A stretch of 64,000 nt of DNA from Pseudomonadota bacterium (GTDB taxonomy: Bacteria > Pseudomonadota > Alphaproteobacteria > Caulobacterales > Caulobacteraceae), in the NCBI GenBank assembly GCA_020161365.1, contig JAIUNU010000011.1:62001-126000 (forward strand), read 5' to 3'. A program made the translations under genes and the position numbers. Of the stretch, positions 32,930-41,620 are shown piece after piece (position 1 is the first letter of the stretch; each line of letters starts with the position of its first letter). Under the pieces are notes generated by a model that saw nothing but the letters and a program-made list of their open reading frames with translations, was not told the origin of the DNA and ran no database searches.

Positions 32930-34030
32930 ATGGCCCTGAAAGTCGCCATCGTCGGCCTGCCCAATGTCGGCAAGTCCACCTTGTTCAACGCCCTGACCCA
33001 GACCGCGTCGGCCCAGGCCGCCAACTATCCGTTCTGCACGATCGAGCCCAACACCGGCGACGTCGCCGTGCCCGAGCCGCGTCTGGAGGCCCTGGCCAAG
33101 ATCGCCGGCTCCAAGGAGATCATCCCGGCCCGGATCACCTTCGTCGACATCGCTGGCCTTGTGCGCGGCGCGTCCAAGGGCGAAGGCCTCGGCAATCAGT
33201 TCCTGGCCAACATCCGCGACTGCGACGCCGTGGCCTTCGTGGCCCGCTGCTTCGAGGACGACGACATCACCCACGTCGAGGGCCGCATCGACCCGCTCAG
33301 CGATCTCGAGATCATCGAGATGGAGCTGATGCTGGCCGACCTGGAGAGCCTGGAGAAGCGCCTGCCGGCCATCGAGAAGAAGGCCAAATCTGGCGGCGAC
33401 AAGGACGCGGCCAACACTCTGCGCCTGATCAACCTGGCCCTCGCCCAGCTGCGCGAGGGCCGTCCGGCCCGCGCCGCGACCGTGGACAAGGAGGACGAGA
33501 AGGCCTGGCACATGCTGCAACTGCTGACCTCCCTGCCTGCGCTCTATGTCTGCAACGTCGAGGAAGGCAGCGCCGACAAGGGCAACAAGTACAGCGACCT
33601 GGTGGCCGAACGGGCCGCGCGCGACAACGCCAAGGCCGTGGTCATCTCGGCCCAGATCGAGAGCGAGATCGCCCTGCTGGACGCCGAGGAGCGCGCCGAG
33701 TTCCTCGAAACCCTCGGCCTGGAAGAGCCGGGCCTGAACCGCCTGATCCGCGAAGCCTATAGCCTCTTGGGCCTGCAGACCTACTTCACGGTCGGCCCGA
33801 AGGAAGCCCGCGCCTGGACCATCCATGTCGGCGACACCGGCCCGCAGGCGGCCGGCGTGATCCACACGGACTTCGAGAAGGGCTATATCCGCGCCGAGAC
33901 CATCGCGTTTGACGACTTCATCAAGCTGGGCGGCGAGGCCGGCGCCAAGGAAGCCGGCAAGATGCGGGCCGAAGGCAAGGACTATGTCGTCAAGGACGGC
34001 GACGTGATGCACTTCCGCTTCAACGTCTGA
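32930..34030 (+). CDS. ychF: Ribosome-associated ATPase YchF (Obg family)
   Basis: 366 aa. P-loop GLPNVGKST (residues 9-17), G3 DIAGLVRGASKGEGLGNQFL, and a CNVEEGSADKG segment in place of the GTPase-specific NKxD, consistent with its ATP preference. C-terminal TGS domain (LQTYFTVGPKEARAWTIHVGDTGPQAAGVIHTDFEKGYIRAE). Involved in ribosome and stress-linked translation control. Monocistronic; start ATG 32930. Confidence 0.97.
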   Translation: MALKVAIVGLPNVGKSTLFNALTQTASAQAANYPFCTIEPNTGDVAVPEPRLEALAKIAGSKEIIPARITFVDIAGLVRGASKGEGLGNQFLANIRDCDAVAFVARCFEDDDITHVEGRIDPLSDLEIIEMELMLADLESLEKRLPAIEKKAKSGGDKDAANTLRLINLALAQLREGRPARAATVDKEDEKAWHMLQLLTSLPALYVCNVEEGSADKGNKYSDLVAERAARDNAKAVVISAQIESEIALLDAEERAEFLETLGLEEPGLNRLIREAYSLLGLQTYFTVGPKEARAWTIHVGDTGPQAAGVIHTDFEKGYIRAETIAFDDFIKLGGEAGAKEAGKMRAEGKDYVVKDGDVMHFRFNV

Positions 34031-34152
34031 TGCGTCGCGCGGCGTCCGTGACCTAAACGGCGCCGCGCTTATGCCGGATTGTTGGCCCCCCGCGAGAAGG
34101 CTCGACGTGGCAACCGGACGGTGTAACCTCGACACGTCAAGTGGAGGGCACC

Positions 34153-34833
34153 ATGAAAAAGATCATCATCCTCGGCGTCGCCTGCGCCATGCTCGCCGGC
34201 TCCGCGTTCGGCCAGAGCCGCGCAGGCTGGCAGCCGTCCGACGCCAACCGCACCGGCCCACGCGCGGTCGATCCGACCTACACCACCGGCCGCTATCGGG
34301 CGGAGCAGGAAGGATTGCAGTTCCTTGAGCCCGGAAATCCCCTGCAGCAGAAGCGCGCTGGCGCTCTGGCGGCGGAAGCCGGCGTGAGCTGTGATCTTCT
34401 CAGCGCCGGCCAGGTGAACGCCCATCGCGGTGGCGGTGAAACCTACGAGATCGCCTGCAAGAACGACTTTGGCTGGATCGTGAGCAAGGCGGGCGGCAAG
34501 GTCAACGCCTATGACTGCTACGCCTTGGCCGCGTCGGAGAAGGCGGCGAAGGGCAAGCTGGCCACCTGTCGTCTGCGCGAGAACGTCGGCTCCACGGCGG
34601 GGCTGGGCGCCCTGGCGCAAAGAGCCGGGCTGACCTGCAAGCCCGCGGAGGGCGTCTATCTGGGCGGCGGCGGCGCGCCGCCGATCTCGCGCTACGAGGT
34701 TCTGTGCGAAGGCGGCGCCGGCTACATCATCGACGCGCCTCAGCCCAAGTCGTCGGCCGCCATGCTTGCCATGTCCTGCGCACGGGCCAAGGCGGCGGGC
34801 ATGGGCGCTTGCGCGCTGAAACCGAAGGGCTGA
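34153..34833 (+). CDS. Secreted protein with duplicated four-cysteine domain
   Basis: 226 aa from ATG 34153, where GGAGGG is well placed. A Sec signal (MKKIIILGVACAMLAGSAFG) is followed by a linker and two copies of one domain: RAGALAAEAGVSC...YEIACKN...YDCYALAA...ATCRL (Cys80, 102, 122, 139) and GLGALAQRAGLTC...YEVLCEG...MSCARAKAAGMGAC (Cys162, 185, 209, 220). Equivalent cysteines probably form disulfides in the periplasm. No known family; the gene is monocistronic with a terminator behind it. Confidence 0.75.
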   Translation: MKKIIILGVACAMLAGSAFGQSRAGWQPSDANRTGPRAVDPTYTTGRYRAEQEGLQFLEPGNPLQQKRAGALAAEAGVSCDLLSAGQVNAHRGGGETYEIACKNDFGWIVSKAGGKVNAYDCYALAASEKAAKGKLATCRLRENVGSTAGLGALAQRAGLTCKPAEGVYLGGGGAPPISRYEVLCEGGAGYIIDAPQPKSSAAMLAMSCARAKAAGMGACALKPKG

Positions 34834-34855
34834 GCTCGGTGGTCGAAGACCAGGA

Positions 34856-34884
34856 ACGGCCCGCGCCCGCCGCGGGCCGTTTTT
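34856..34884 (+). terminator. Rho-independent terminator
   Basis: 10-bp stem ACGGCCCGCG / CGCGGGCCGT, 5-nt loop, followed by TTTT; 23 bp after the duplicated-cysteine gene. Confidence 0.9.
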
Positions 34885-34942
34885 CGTTGCTCGCGCGACG
34901 TTCGGGCCGTCTAAAAGGAGCGCTCCGTTGGAAGGAGGCTCC

Positions 34943-35623
34943 ATGGCCCAGATGATCACCCTGACCGCCGCGCATGACGGCTTTGCATTCACCGCCCTGC
35001 ATGCCGAGCCGAACGGCCCGCGCCGGGGCGGAGTCATCGTGATCCAGGAGATCTTCGGCCTGGACCACTACGTCCACGAGGACGTCGCCCGCTGGGCCGC
35101 CCGCGGCTTCGAAGTCGTGGCGCCGTCGATGTTCGATCGGCAGGAGAAGGGCTTCACCGCGCTTCATGATCCGGCGGGCTTCGAGAACGGCGTCAAGCAC
35201 GCCCTCGCCAATGGTCCCGACAACGCCATGGGCGACATCCAGGCCTGCGTCGACTTCCTCAAGGACCGTGGTCCGGTCTTCGTCGTCGGCTACTGCTACG
35301 GCGGCACCATGACCTGGCTGGCGGCGGCGCGCTGCGACGGGATCGCTGCGGGCTCCAGCTACTATGGCGGCCAAGTGGCCGGCATGGCGAAGTTCGCGTT
35401 GAAGGCGCCGGTGATCGTCCACCTGGGGCGCAAGGACCCGCACATACCGGCCGACGACGTAAAGGCGGCGGTGCAAGCGGCTCACCCTGCCGTTCCGGTC
35501 TATATCTACGAGGCCAGCGGCCACGGCTTCAACAATGACGGTCGCCCGGACTCCGATCTCGCCGACGCGGAACTGGCCCGCCAGCGGACCGTGGACTTCT
35601 TCGCCGCGCATGGGGCGACCTAG
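34943..35623 (+). CDS. Dienelactone hydrolase-family protein (copy 1)
   Basis: 226 aa from ATG 34943 with GGAAGGAGG upstream. Alpha/beta hydrolase with nucleophile Cys in VVGYCYGGT, acid Asp in GRKDPHIPADDV and His in ASGHGFNND. GVIVIQEIFGLDHYVHEDVARWAARGFEVVAPSMF is typical. The family hydrolyses dienelactones or other cyclic esters; substrate here unknown. Its stop overlaps the GTG start of the paralogue (TAGTG), so the two are coupled. Confidence 0.9.
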   Translation: MAQMITLTAAHDGFAFTALHAEPNGPRRGGVIVIQEIFGLDHYVHEDVARWAARGFEVVAPSMFDRQEKGFTALHDPAGFENGVKHALANGPDNAMGDIQACVDFLKDRGPVFVVGYCYGGTMTWLAAARCDGIAAGSSYYGGQVAGMAKFALKAPVIVHLGRKDPHIPADDVKAAVQAAHPAVPVYIYEASGHGFNNDGRPDSDLADAELARQRTVDFFAAHGAT

Positions 35624-36300
35624 TGGGCGAGCGGATCGCCCTCGCCACCTTGGACGGCGCGCCCTTCGCCGCGTATCACGCGCCGCCGCTTGAGGCGCGT
35701 CGGGGCGGCGTCGTGATGCTGCATGCGATCTGGGGCGTCACGCCGCACCTGCGACAGCTGTCCGAAAGCCTCGCTGAGCAAGGCTATGAGGTGCTGCTCC
35801 CCAGCCTGATGGACGCCGCCGACGCCGTGTTTCCCGACGAGGACACCACACCGGCGATTCTCGCAGCGCGCATGGCCATGGGGGAGCGGACCGGCTGGGG
35901 CGCGAGCACCCTCCCCCGCGTTCAAGCCTGCATCGACGCCATGAACGGGCCCGTCTACGCCATGGGCTTTTGCTACGGCGGCACCACCGCCTGGCTGGCC
36001 ACCTGTCGCTGCGAGGGGCTGACGGCCGTCTCGGCCTTCTACGGCGGCGATATCGCGGCCTATCGCGACGAGACGCCCAAGGCGCCGACCATCCTTCACT
36101 TCGGCAAGACCGACGCGATGATCCCGCTGGCCGATGTCGACGCGATACGCGAGCGCCACCCGGACCTGCCGATCTATCTCTATGACGCCGGGCATGCTTT
36201 CGTCGCGCCGAATGGTCATCACCCCGACAGCGCACGGCTGTCGCTGCTGCGCACCTTGCAACTGTTTCAACGGTCCGGCGGGACCAAGACCGAGGCTTGA
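35623..36300 (+). CDS. Dienelactone hydrolase-family protein (copy 2)
   Basis: 225 aa, GTG start overlapping the previous stop by one base. Same fold and motifs as copy 1: nucleophile in MGFCYGGTTAW, Asp in GKTDAMIPLADV, His in DAGHAFVAPNGHHP. The two proteins are clearly diverged, suggesting an old tandem duplication with different substrates. A signal-bearing histidine phosphatase gene follows 2 bp later. Confidence 0.9.
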   Translation: MGERIALATLDGAPFAAYHAPPLEARRGGVVMLHAIWGVTPHLRQLSESLAEQGYEVLLPSLMDAADAVFPDEDTTPAILAARMAMGERTGWGASTLPRVQACIDAMNGPVYAMGFCYGGTTAWLATCRCEGLTAVSAFYGGDIAAYRDETPKAPTILHFGKTDAMIPLADVDAIRERHPDLPIYLYDAGHAFVAPNGHHPDSARLSLLRTLQLFQRSGGTKTEA

Positions 36301-36302
36301 AC

Positions 36303-36830
36303 ATGATCCGTCGTCTGAGCGCCTTCGTCGCCGTGCTGCTGCTCGCCGCGAGCCCGGCCTTTGCGCAGACGGTCGTGATCGTGCGTCATGGCGAGAAGGT
36401 CTCGCCTGACGGCGATCCGGATCTGTCGGAAGCCGGTCTGGCCCGCGCCAACGCCTTGGCGGCCGCTCTTTCCGGCGCTCGGGTCAGCCTGGTCCTGGCG
36501 ACGCCGCTGAAGCGAACCCAGCAGACCGGCCGACCGACGGCAGAGGCCCAAGGCGTGAAGGTTCAGGCCATCGCGCTAGACGGCGGCGTGGTGGCCCACG
36601 CCCAGCGCGTGGCCGAGGCCGCGCGCAAGGCGGACAAGAACGCGACGGTCCTGATCGTCGGGCATAGCAACACCGTGGGCGAGATCGCCCGCGCGCTGGG
36701 AGACGCCTCGCCGACGGTGGTGACGGATTGCGACTACGATCAGATGGCCGTCATAAGCCTCGACGGATCCAAGCCCCGCACGGTTCACGCCCGCTATGGC
36801 GCGCCGACACAAGCTTGCCCCGGACGCTGA
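36303..36830 (+). CDS. Exported histidine-phosphatase-superfamily protein
   Basis: 175 aa from ATG 36303 (the TTG at 36297 is less likely). Signal peptide MIRRLSAFVAVLLLAASPAFA. Phosphatase motif VVIVRHGEK with the catalytic His and the second His in VLIVGHSNTVGE; Arg residues of the pocket (TPLKRTQQT) are present. It should act on small phosphorylated molecules in the periplasm. It is the last gene in the unit begun by the two dienelactone hydrolases. Confidence 0.88.
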   Translation: MIRRLSAFVAVLLLAASPAFAQTVVIVRHGEKVSPDGDPDLSEAGLARANALAAALSGARVSLVLATPLKRTQQTGRPTAEAQGVKVQAIALDGGVVAHAQRVAEAARKADKNATVLIVGHSNTVGEIARALGDASPTVVTDCDYDQMAVISLDGSKPRTVHARYGAPTQACPGR

Positions 36831-36895
36831 GGTCCCGTCGCCGCCGGCTATCGAAGGCGTCGCGCAACAACCAAGGCTGAGCTAGGCTTGTCGCC

Positions 36896-37669
36896 ATGCA
36901 GTCTCGCGTTTCCGTTCTGCTGGCCTGTCTCGCCTTGCCGCTTGGTGTCGCCCACCCAGCGTGCGCGGGCGAAACGCCATGCTGGTTCGAGAACGGCGCC
37001 ATCATCGCGCCCGCCGCCATCGCCGACATGGCCGGCGATTACGTGATCGATCTCTCCTCGCCGCGCACGCTGCTGCACGAGACCAAGGCCCAGATGGCGG
37101 GGATCGTCACCGACACGGTGGTCCTCCCTGTTCAGATCGCCGGGCTGAAGGCGCCGGCGGTAACGGTGGCGGTCGCCGACCTCGATGACCGGGGCGCCGG
37201 CTTCGTCACCCCCATCGCCGGCGTCATCGGCATGGATGTTCTGGCGGGACACAGCATCGAGATCGACTTCGCGCAATGCAGGGTGCGTATCGACCAGCCC
37301 TGGCGAGCGCGACGACAGGTGGTGCTGCCAGTCGAAGTCGTGGACGGACTGCCCACCATCACGGCCGCGATCAGCGACGGCCCCACGGCCCGCAGCGGCG
37401 CCTTCGCGATCGATACGGCCTCGCGCGCGATGACGCGCCTGTCCACGCGCGACGCCACCGTGACTGGAAAGCTGACGCCCAGCGCCCGCCATAAGGCGCC
37501 GGCGCGCCTTCGCGCCTTATCGATCGCCGGCGTCCTGGCCGAGAACGTCCCGGCCACGCTTGCTGAGGACCTGCCTGAAGGGGTCGTGGGAACCCTGGGA
37601 ACGGGACTATGGGCGCGTCACCGTCTGCGCTTGTCGGCGGACGCCCGAACGATCGCGATCGCGCCCTGA
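36896..37669 (+). CDS. Secreted two-lobed aspartic-protease-like protein
   Basis: 257 aa with a signal peptide. Two tandem lobes: lobe 1 has YVIDLSS (Asp52) and later GVIGMDVLAGHSIEIDFAQCRVRI (109-132); lobe 2 has FAIDTAS (Asp173) and GVVGTLGTGLWARHRLRLS (229-247). This matches the pepsin/retropepsin plan of an Asp loop followed by an (I/V)hhG-type strand in each lobe, but the active-site triads read DLS and DTA rather than DTG. It may be a bacterial pepsin-like protein, an inactive relative or a binding protein. No substrate can be named. Confidence 0.6.
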   Translation: MQSRVSVLLACLALPLGVAHPACAGETPCWFENGAIIAPAAIADMAGDYVIDLSSPRTLLHETKAQMAGIVTDTVVLPVQIAGLKAPAVTVAVADLDDRGAGFVTPIAGVIGMDVLAGHSIEIDFAQCRVRIDQPWRARRQVVLPVEVVDGLPTITAAISDGPTARSGAFAIDTASRAMTRLSTRDATVTGKLTPSARHKAPARLRALSIAGVLAENVPATLAEDLPEGVVGTLGTGLWARHRLRLSADARTIAIAP

Positions 37670-37685
37670 GCCAGCCCCGAGCCGG

Positions 37686-37718
37686 AAAAAGAAAAAGCCC
37701 GGCGTTTCCACCGGGCTT
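37686..37718 (-). terminator. Terminator of the petABC operon
   Basis: Read on the minus strand: AAGCCCGG / CCGGGCTT stem with an 8-nt loop, followed by TTTTCTTTTTCC. It lies 27 bp beyond the petC stop. Confidence 0.9.
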
Positions 37719-37744
37719 CTCCAGTCTTGGAAGGCGCTAGCCGC

Positions 37745-38590
37745 TTAGTGCGACTCGTTGCGCCAGACCGTCTTGTAGCTGGCGTAGAGCAGGCCGCTCA
37801 GCAGCAGCAGATAGATGATCACGGCGAAGCCGGTTTGCTTGCGCTCTTCCAGCTTGGGCTCGGCGGCCCACATCAGGAAGGCCGACACGTCCTTGGCCTG
37901 CTGGTCGAGGGTCGACTTGGTGCCGTCGTCGAACGTCACCTGACCATCCTTCAACGGCTGAGCCATGGCGATGAAGCCGCCCGGCGGGACGTGCTCGTGC
38001 GAACCCGACCAATAGGCCGTCAGGTCGCCCGGCATGTAGGGGTTGTAGTGCTGACCCGGACCGACCTTCAGGCCAGCCGGCGGATCCACGTAACCCGTCA
38101 GCAGCGAGTAGATATAGTCCGGACCGCCCGAGCGGGCCTTGGCCAGCAGCGACATGTCCGGCGGCAGGGCGCCGCCGTTCGCGCCGCGAGCGGCCACTTC
38201 GTTGGCGAAGGGCGACGGGAAGCGGTCGGCGCTGGTGGCCGGACGCTTGATCGCGTCACCAGTCTCAGAGTCGATGTCGGCGACCTCGTAGTCCTTGGCG
38301 ATCGCCTTGACCCACGGGTTGTCGTTCGAGTTCTTGTACTTCTCGTTGTAGAACGGGCCGCCCTTGTCACCAAGGTTCCGGAAGCTGAGCAGCTTCATCG
38401 AGTGGCACGACGAGCAGACTTCCCGATAGACCTTGTAGCCGCGCTGCAGCTGGGCCTGATCGAACTTGCCGAACGGGCCTTCGAACGACCATTGGACGTC
38501 CTTGGGCGGCAGCGGGTGACCGGCGGCGAGCGCCTGGCCGGCGAAGGCCAGACCCGCGACGGCTGCGATGATGGAGAGTTTGCGCAGCAT
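37745..38590 (-). CDS. petC: Cytochrome c1 of the bc1 complex
   Basis: 281 aa from ATG 38590. Signal-like N-terminus (AVAGLAFAGQALAA), haem c motif CSSCHS (Cys59, Cys62, His63), and the likely axial Met in GGFIAMAQPL; a C-terminal membrane anchor (GFAVIIYLLLLSGLLYASYKTV) ends RNESH. The frame stays open far upstream through petB, but that is only a shadow of GC-rich coding sequence. Starts 5 bp after petB ends; with petA and petB forms ubiquinol:cytochrome c reductase. Confidence 0.97.
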   Translation of the reverse strand: MLRKLSIIAAVAGLAFAGQALAAGHPLPPKDVQWSFEGPFGKFDQAQLQRGYKVYREVCSSCHSMKLLSFRNLGDKGGPFYNEKYKNSNDNPWVKAIAKDYEVADIDSETGDAIKRPATSADRFPSPFANEVAARGANGGALPPDMSLLAKARSGGPDYIYSLLTGYVDPPAGLKVGPGQHYNPYMPGDLTAYWSGSHEHVPPGGFIAMAQPLKDGQVTFDDGTKSTLDQQAKDVSAFLMWAAEPKLEERKQTGFAVIIYLLLLSGLLYASYKTVWRNESH

Positions 38591-38595
38591 CGGGA

Positions 38596-39876
38596 TCAGC
38601 CCTTCTTCTCGGTCAGCGCCGGCGAAGCGATCGATTCCGGCACGGGCAGCGGCTTTTCCTTCAGACCCAGGATCGGGAGGATCACCAGGAAGAAGGCGAA
38701 GTAGTACAGCGATGCGAAGCGGCTGAGCCAGACGAAGCTGTTCAGGTCGGCGTCGATCAGCTTGAAGGTGGTCAGGTGCGGGATGACCTTGTCGTCCGGC
38801 AGCTTGGCGCCGCAGAGGCCCAGGATGCAGCAGGCGACGACGAAGATCATGAAATAGACCTTCGCGGTCGGGCGGTAGCGCATCGAGCGCACCTTCGAGG
38901 TGTCCAGCCACGGCAGGGCGAACAGGCAGGCGATGGCGCCGAACATGGCCAGCACGCCCATCAGCTTGTCCGGCACGGCGCGCAGGATCGCGTAGAACGG
39001 CAGGAAGTACCATTCCGGAACGATGTGCGACGGCGTCACCAGCGGGTTGGCCTCGATGTAGTTGTCGGCGTGGCCCAGGGCGTTCGGCATGTAGAACACG
39101 AAGAAGGCGAAGAGGATCAGGAAGACGCTCATCGCGAAGCCGTCCTTCACCGTCGCGTACGGCGTGAAGGGAACGGTGTCGGCCTTCGACTTCGGCTCGA
39201 CGCCGGTCGGGTTGTTCTGGCCCACCACGTGCAGCGCCCAGATGTGCAGGATCACGACGCCCGCGATCATGAAGGGCAGCAGGTAGTGCAGCGAAAAGAA
39301 GCGGTTCAGCGTGGCGTTGTCGACCGCGAAGCCGCCCCACAGCCAGGTGGTGATGCTTTCGCCGACGATCGGCAGGGCGCCGAACAGGTTGGTGATCACG
39401 ACGGCGCCGTGGAAGGACATCTGACCCCAGGGCAGCACGTAGCCCATGAAGGCGGTGGCCATCATCAGCAGATAGATCACGCAGCCCAGCAGCCACAGCA
39501 CTTCACGCGGGGCCTTGTAGGACCCGTAGTAGAGGCCGCGCATCATGTGGATATAGACGGCGATGAAGAACATCGACGCGCCGTTGGCGTGCATGTAGCG
39601 GATCAGCCAGCCGTAGTTCACGTCGCGCATGATGTGCTCGACGGAGGCGAAGGCGTGGTCGGCGCTCGGGGTGTAGTGCATCACCAGGATGATGCCGGTG
39701 ATCAGCTGCGAGGCCAGGCACAGCGACAGGATGCCGCCGAAGGTCCACCAGTAGTTCAGGTTCCGCGGCGTGGGATAGTCGACGAAGGAGTCGTAGCCCA
39801 GGCGGATAATCGGCAGACGGGCGTCGAGCCAACGCTCGAAACCGGTCTTGGGTTGGTAGGTCGAATGTCCGCTCAT
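38596..39876 (-). CDS. petB: Cytochrome b of the bc1 complex
   Basis: 426 aa, single-polypeptide mitochondrial-type cytochrome b (no split into b6/IV). Haem-liganding His pairs lie in [13 protein letters not shown] / [24 protein letters not shown] and in [21 protein letters not shown]. The PEWY motif of the quinol-oxidation site ([21 protein letters not shown]) is present. Central respiratory electron carrier; proton translocation by the Q cycle. Confidence 0.99.
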   Translation of the reverse strand: MSGHSTYQPKTGFERWLDARLPIIRLGYDSFVDYPTPRNLNYWWTFGGILSLCLASQLITGIILVMHYTPSADHAFASVEHIMRDVNYGWLIRYMHANGASMFFIAVYIHMMRGLYYGSYKAPREVLWLLGCVIYLLMMATAFMGYVLPWGQMSFHGAVVITNLFGALPIVGESITTWLWGGFAVDNATLNRFFSLHYLLPFMIAGVVILHIWALHVVGQNNPTGVEPKSKADTVPFTPYATVKDGFAMSVFLILFAFFVFYMPNALGHADNYIEANPLVTPSHIVPEWYFLPFYAILRAVPDKLMGVLAMFGAIACLFALPWLDTSKVRSMRYRPTAKVYFMIFVVACCILGLCGAKLPDDKVIPHLTTFKLIDADLNSFVWLSRFASLYYFAFFLVILPILGLKEKPLPVPESIASPALTEKKG

Positions 39877-39881
39877 CTGGA

Positions 39882-40433
39882 TTAACCGATCTTGACCTTG
39901 GTGTCGGACAGGAACTCGTACTCCGGCACCACCAGGTTCAGCGGTGCGGGGCCCTTACGGATGCGGCCCGAGGTGTCGTAGTGCGAGCCGTGGCAGGGGC
40001 AGAACCAGCCGCCGTAGTCGCCGCCGCCGAACGTGGGCACGCAGCCCAGGTGCGTGCACGAACCGATCAGAACCAGCCACTGGGCCTTGCCCGGCTTCAC
40101 GCGATCGGCGTCCTTCTGCGGATCCTTCATCGGCGCGCTGTCGTCGGCGACCGCCTTTGAAATCTCGCCCTTGGTGCGGTTGCGCACGAAGAGCGGCTTG
40201 CCGCGCCACTTCAGCGTAACCTGCTGGCCTTCCGGCACCTTGGTCAGGTCGAACTCGGTCGAGGCCATGGCCAGCGTGTCCGCCGACGGGTTCATCTGAT
40301 CGATGAACGGCCACACCAGAGTCGCCGCGCCGCCAGCAGCGGCGGCGATCGCGGCGATATGAATGAAGTCGCGCCGGGAGGGATCGCCCCCGTGTTCCGG
40401 CTCGGTCGTTGCGCCCACGGCGGTGTCGGCCAC
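39882..40433 (-). CDS. petA: Rieske iron-sulfur protein of the bc1 complex
   Basis: 183 aa. N-terminal twin-arginine-like [27 protein letters not shown] anchor, then the [2Fe-2S] ligands CTHLGC (Cys126, His128, Cys131) and CPCHGS (Cys145, Cys147, His148). First gene of the petABC operon; 5 bp separate it from petB. The 204-bp gap to the divergent trmL should contain its promoter; a possible TTGCGG-N17-GATAGG is near 40550-40580 on the minus strand. Confidence 0.98.
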   Translation of the reverse strand: MADTAVGATTEPEHGGDPSRRDFIHIAAIAAAAGGAATLVWPFIDQMNPSADTLAMASTEFDLTKVPEGQQVTLKWRGKPLFVRNRTKGEISKAVADDSAPMKDPQKDADRVKPGKAQWLVLIGSCTHLGCVPTFGGGDYGGWFCPCHGSHYDTSGRIRKGPAPLNLVVPEYEFLSDTKVKIG

Positions 40434-40637
40434 CTTAAGTCACCCTTTGGTTCCGCCAGGCCGCGGGAGCGACCGGCTTGGAGACGCGCCTTGCGGCGCC
40501 ATATCTTGCTCGACCCGCAAGCGGATCTCCGCCACAAGGCAGCGGTCAAATCGTCCTATCGGACGCGCGGGCGAAGTCCGCAAGTCCTTTCGATTCGTGG
40601 CAAAGCCCCTGCTGCCCTTGTGGTTGGTTCGCTTATT

Positions 40638-41096
40638 ATGCGCATCGCACTTTTTCAACCAGGCATTCCCCAAAACGTAGGGGCCTGCATTCGGCTAACG
40701 GCCTGCTTCGGCCTGGGGCTCGACGTGATCGAGCCCTGCAGTTTCCCTTTGAATGACAAAAGCTTGAAGCGCGCAGCCCTCGACTATGGCCCTTTGACGC
40801 ACCTGACGCGGCACGACAGTTGGGAGACATTCCTTAAGGCGCCGGAACGCGTTGACGGACGGCTTCTGCTGTTCACGACCCGAGGCGCGACTCCGTTGCA
40901 CCGGTTTTCATTCGAACCCGGCGATACGCTGCTATTCGGCAACGAGAGTCGCGGCGCGCCTGAGGAGGTTCACGCCGCTGCTCAGGCTCGGATCGTGATT
41001 CCCATCCGAGCGGAGACCCGGTCTATGAACCTGGCGACCACCGCGGCCATGGCGCTGGGCGAGGCGCTAAGGCAGACTGGGGGCTTTCCCGACTAG
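40638..41096 (+). CDS. trmL: tRNA (cytidine/uridine-34 2'-O)-methyltransferase
   Basis: 152 aa SPOUT methyltransferase. The knot motifs are LLFGNESRGAP (residues 98-108) and IPIRAETRSMNLATTAAMALGEALRQ (121-146). Modifies the wobble position of tRNA-Leu isoacceptors in E. coli. Start ATG 40638 (MRIALFQPGIPQNVG); the frame is open to 40359 through non-family sequence. Convergent with a small membrane protein gene, 3 bp away. Confidence 0.95.
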   Translation: MRIALFQPGIPQNVGACIRLTACFGLGLDVIEPCSFPLNDKSLKRAALDYGPLTHLTRHDSWETFLKAPERVDGRLLLFTTRGATPLHRFSFEPGDTLLFGNESRGAPEEVHAAAQARIVIPIRAETRSMNLATTAAMALGEALRQTGGFPD

Positions 41097-41099
41097 GAC

Positions 41100-41522
41100 T
41101 CAATGATCGCCGAAATCGACGTCGCGACGCGCCGCGACGATGGTCACGATAAAGCCGGCGAGCACGTCGAGCAGCACCATCAGAGTGATCAGGAAGAAGG
41201 TCGAGGTCGCGAAGGCCGGGGCGAGCAGGAACTCGACCAGGCATAGAATGAACAGGACCATCGACAGCGAGTGATTGATGATCGCGATCTTGCGACTCGT
41301 GGTCGACTTCAGGAGTTCGACAAAGAGCACCACCAGCGAGGCGGCCATCAGCAGATCGCCCAGGCTGACAGCCCAGTCGGTGCGCGAGGTCATGTGGATG
41401 GTGAACAGCGCCTCGTTCATTCGCGCCGTGGCGTCGGTGGCCTTGAAGCCTCCGGTCAGCGTCAGGGCGACCAGATTGTAGACAATGACCGGCAAGGCCA
41501 GCAGCGGAACGGCCGCGAACAT
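41100..41522 (-). CDS. Four-helix membrane protein, unknown
   Basis: 140 aa from ATG 41522, chosen because GGAGGGGGAA lies 6-8 nt upstream; ATG 41564 (and TTG 41570) would extend it. Four hydrophobic helices: FAAVPLLALPVIVYNLVALTL, WAVSLGDLLMAASLVVLFVELL, IAIINHSLSMVLFILCLVEFLL and FFLITLMVLLDVLAGFIVTIVAA. Ends RRDVDFGDH. A conserved alphaproteobacterial hypothetical by look; no function assigned. Confidence 0.7.
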   Translation of the reverse strand: MFAAVPLLALPVIVYNLVALTLTGGFKATDATARMNEALFTIHMTSRTDWAVSLGDLLMAASLVVLFVELLKSTTSRKIAIINHSLSMVLFILCLVEFLLAPAFATSTFFLITLMVLLDVLAGFIVTIVAARRDVDFGDH

Positions 41523-41620
41523 CGAGCTTCCCCCTCCGGCGTCCACGAGCGATGTGGTCGCCATGGCCAAGGCCTAGCCGGAATTTCGTCCGTGGTGAAG
41601 TCGGCTCGCCTGAGCCGGGA

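Noticed and set aside
37745..39496. 583-codon frame that extends petC through petB
   Set aside because: The petC start at 38590 with signal peptide and the intact petB in another frame explain the sequence; upstream part is a shadow.
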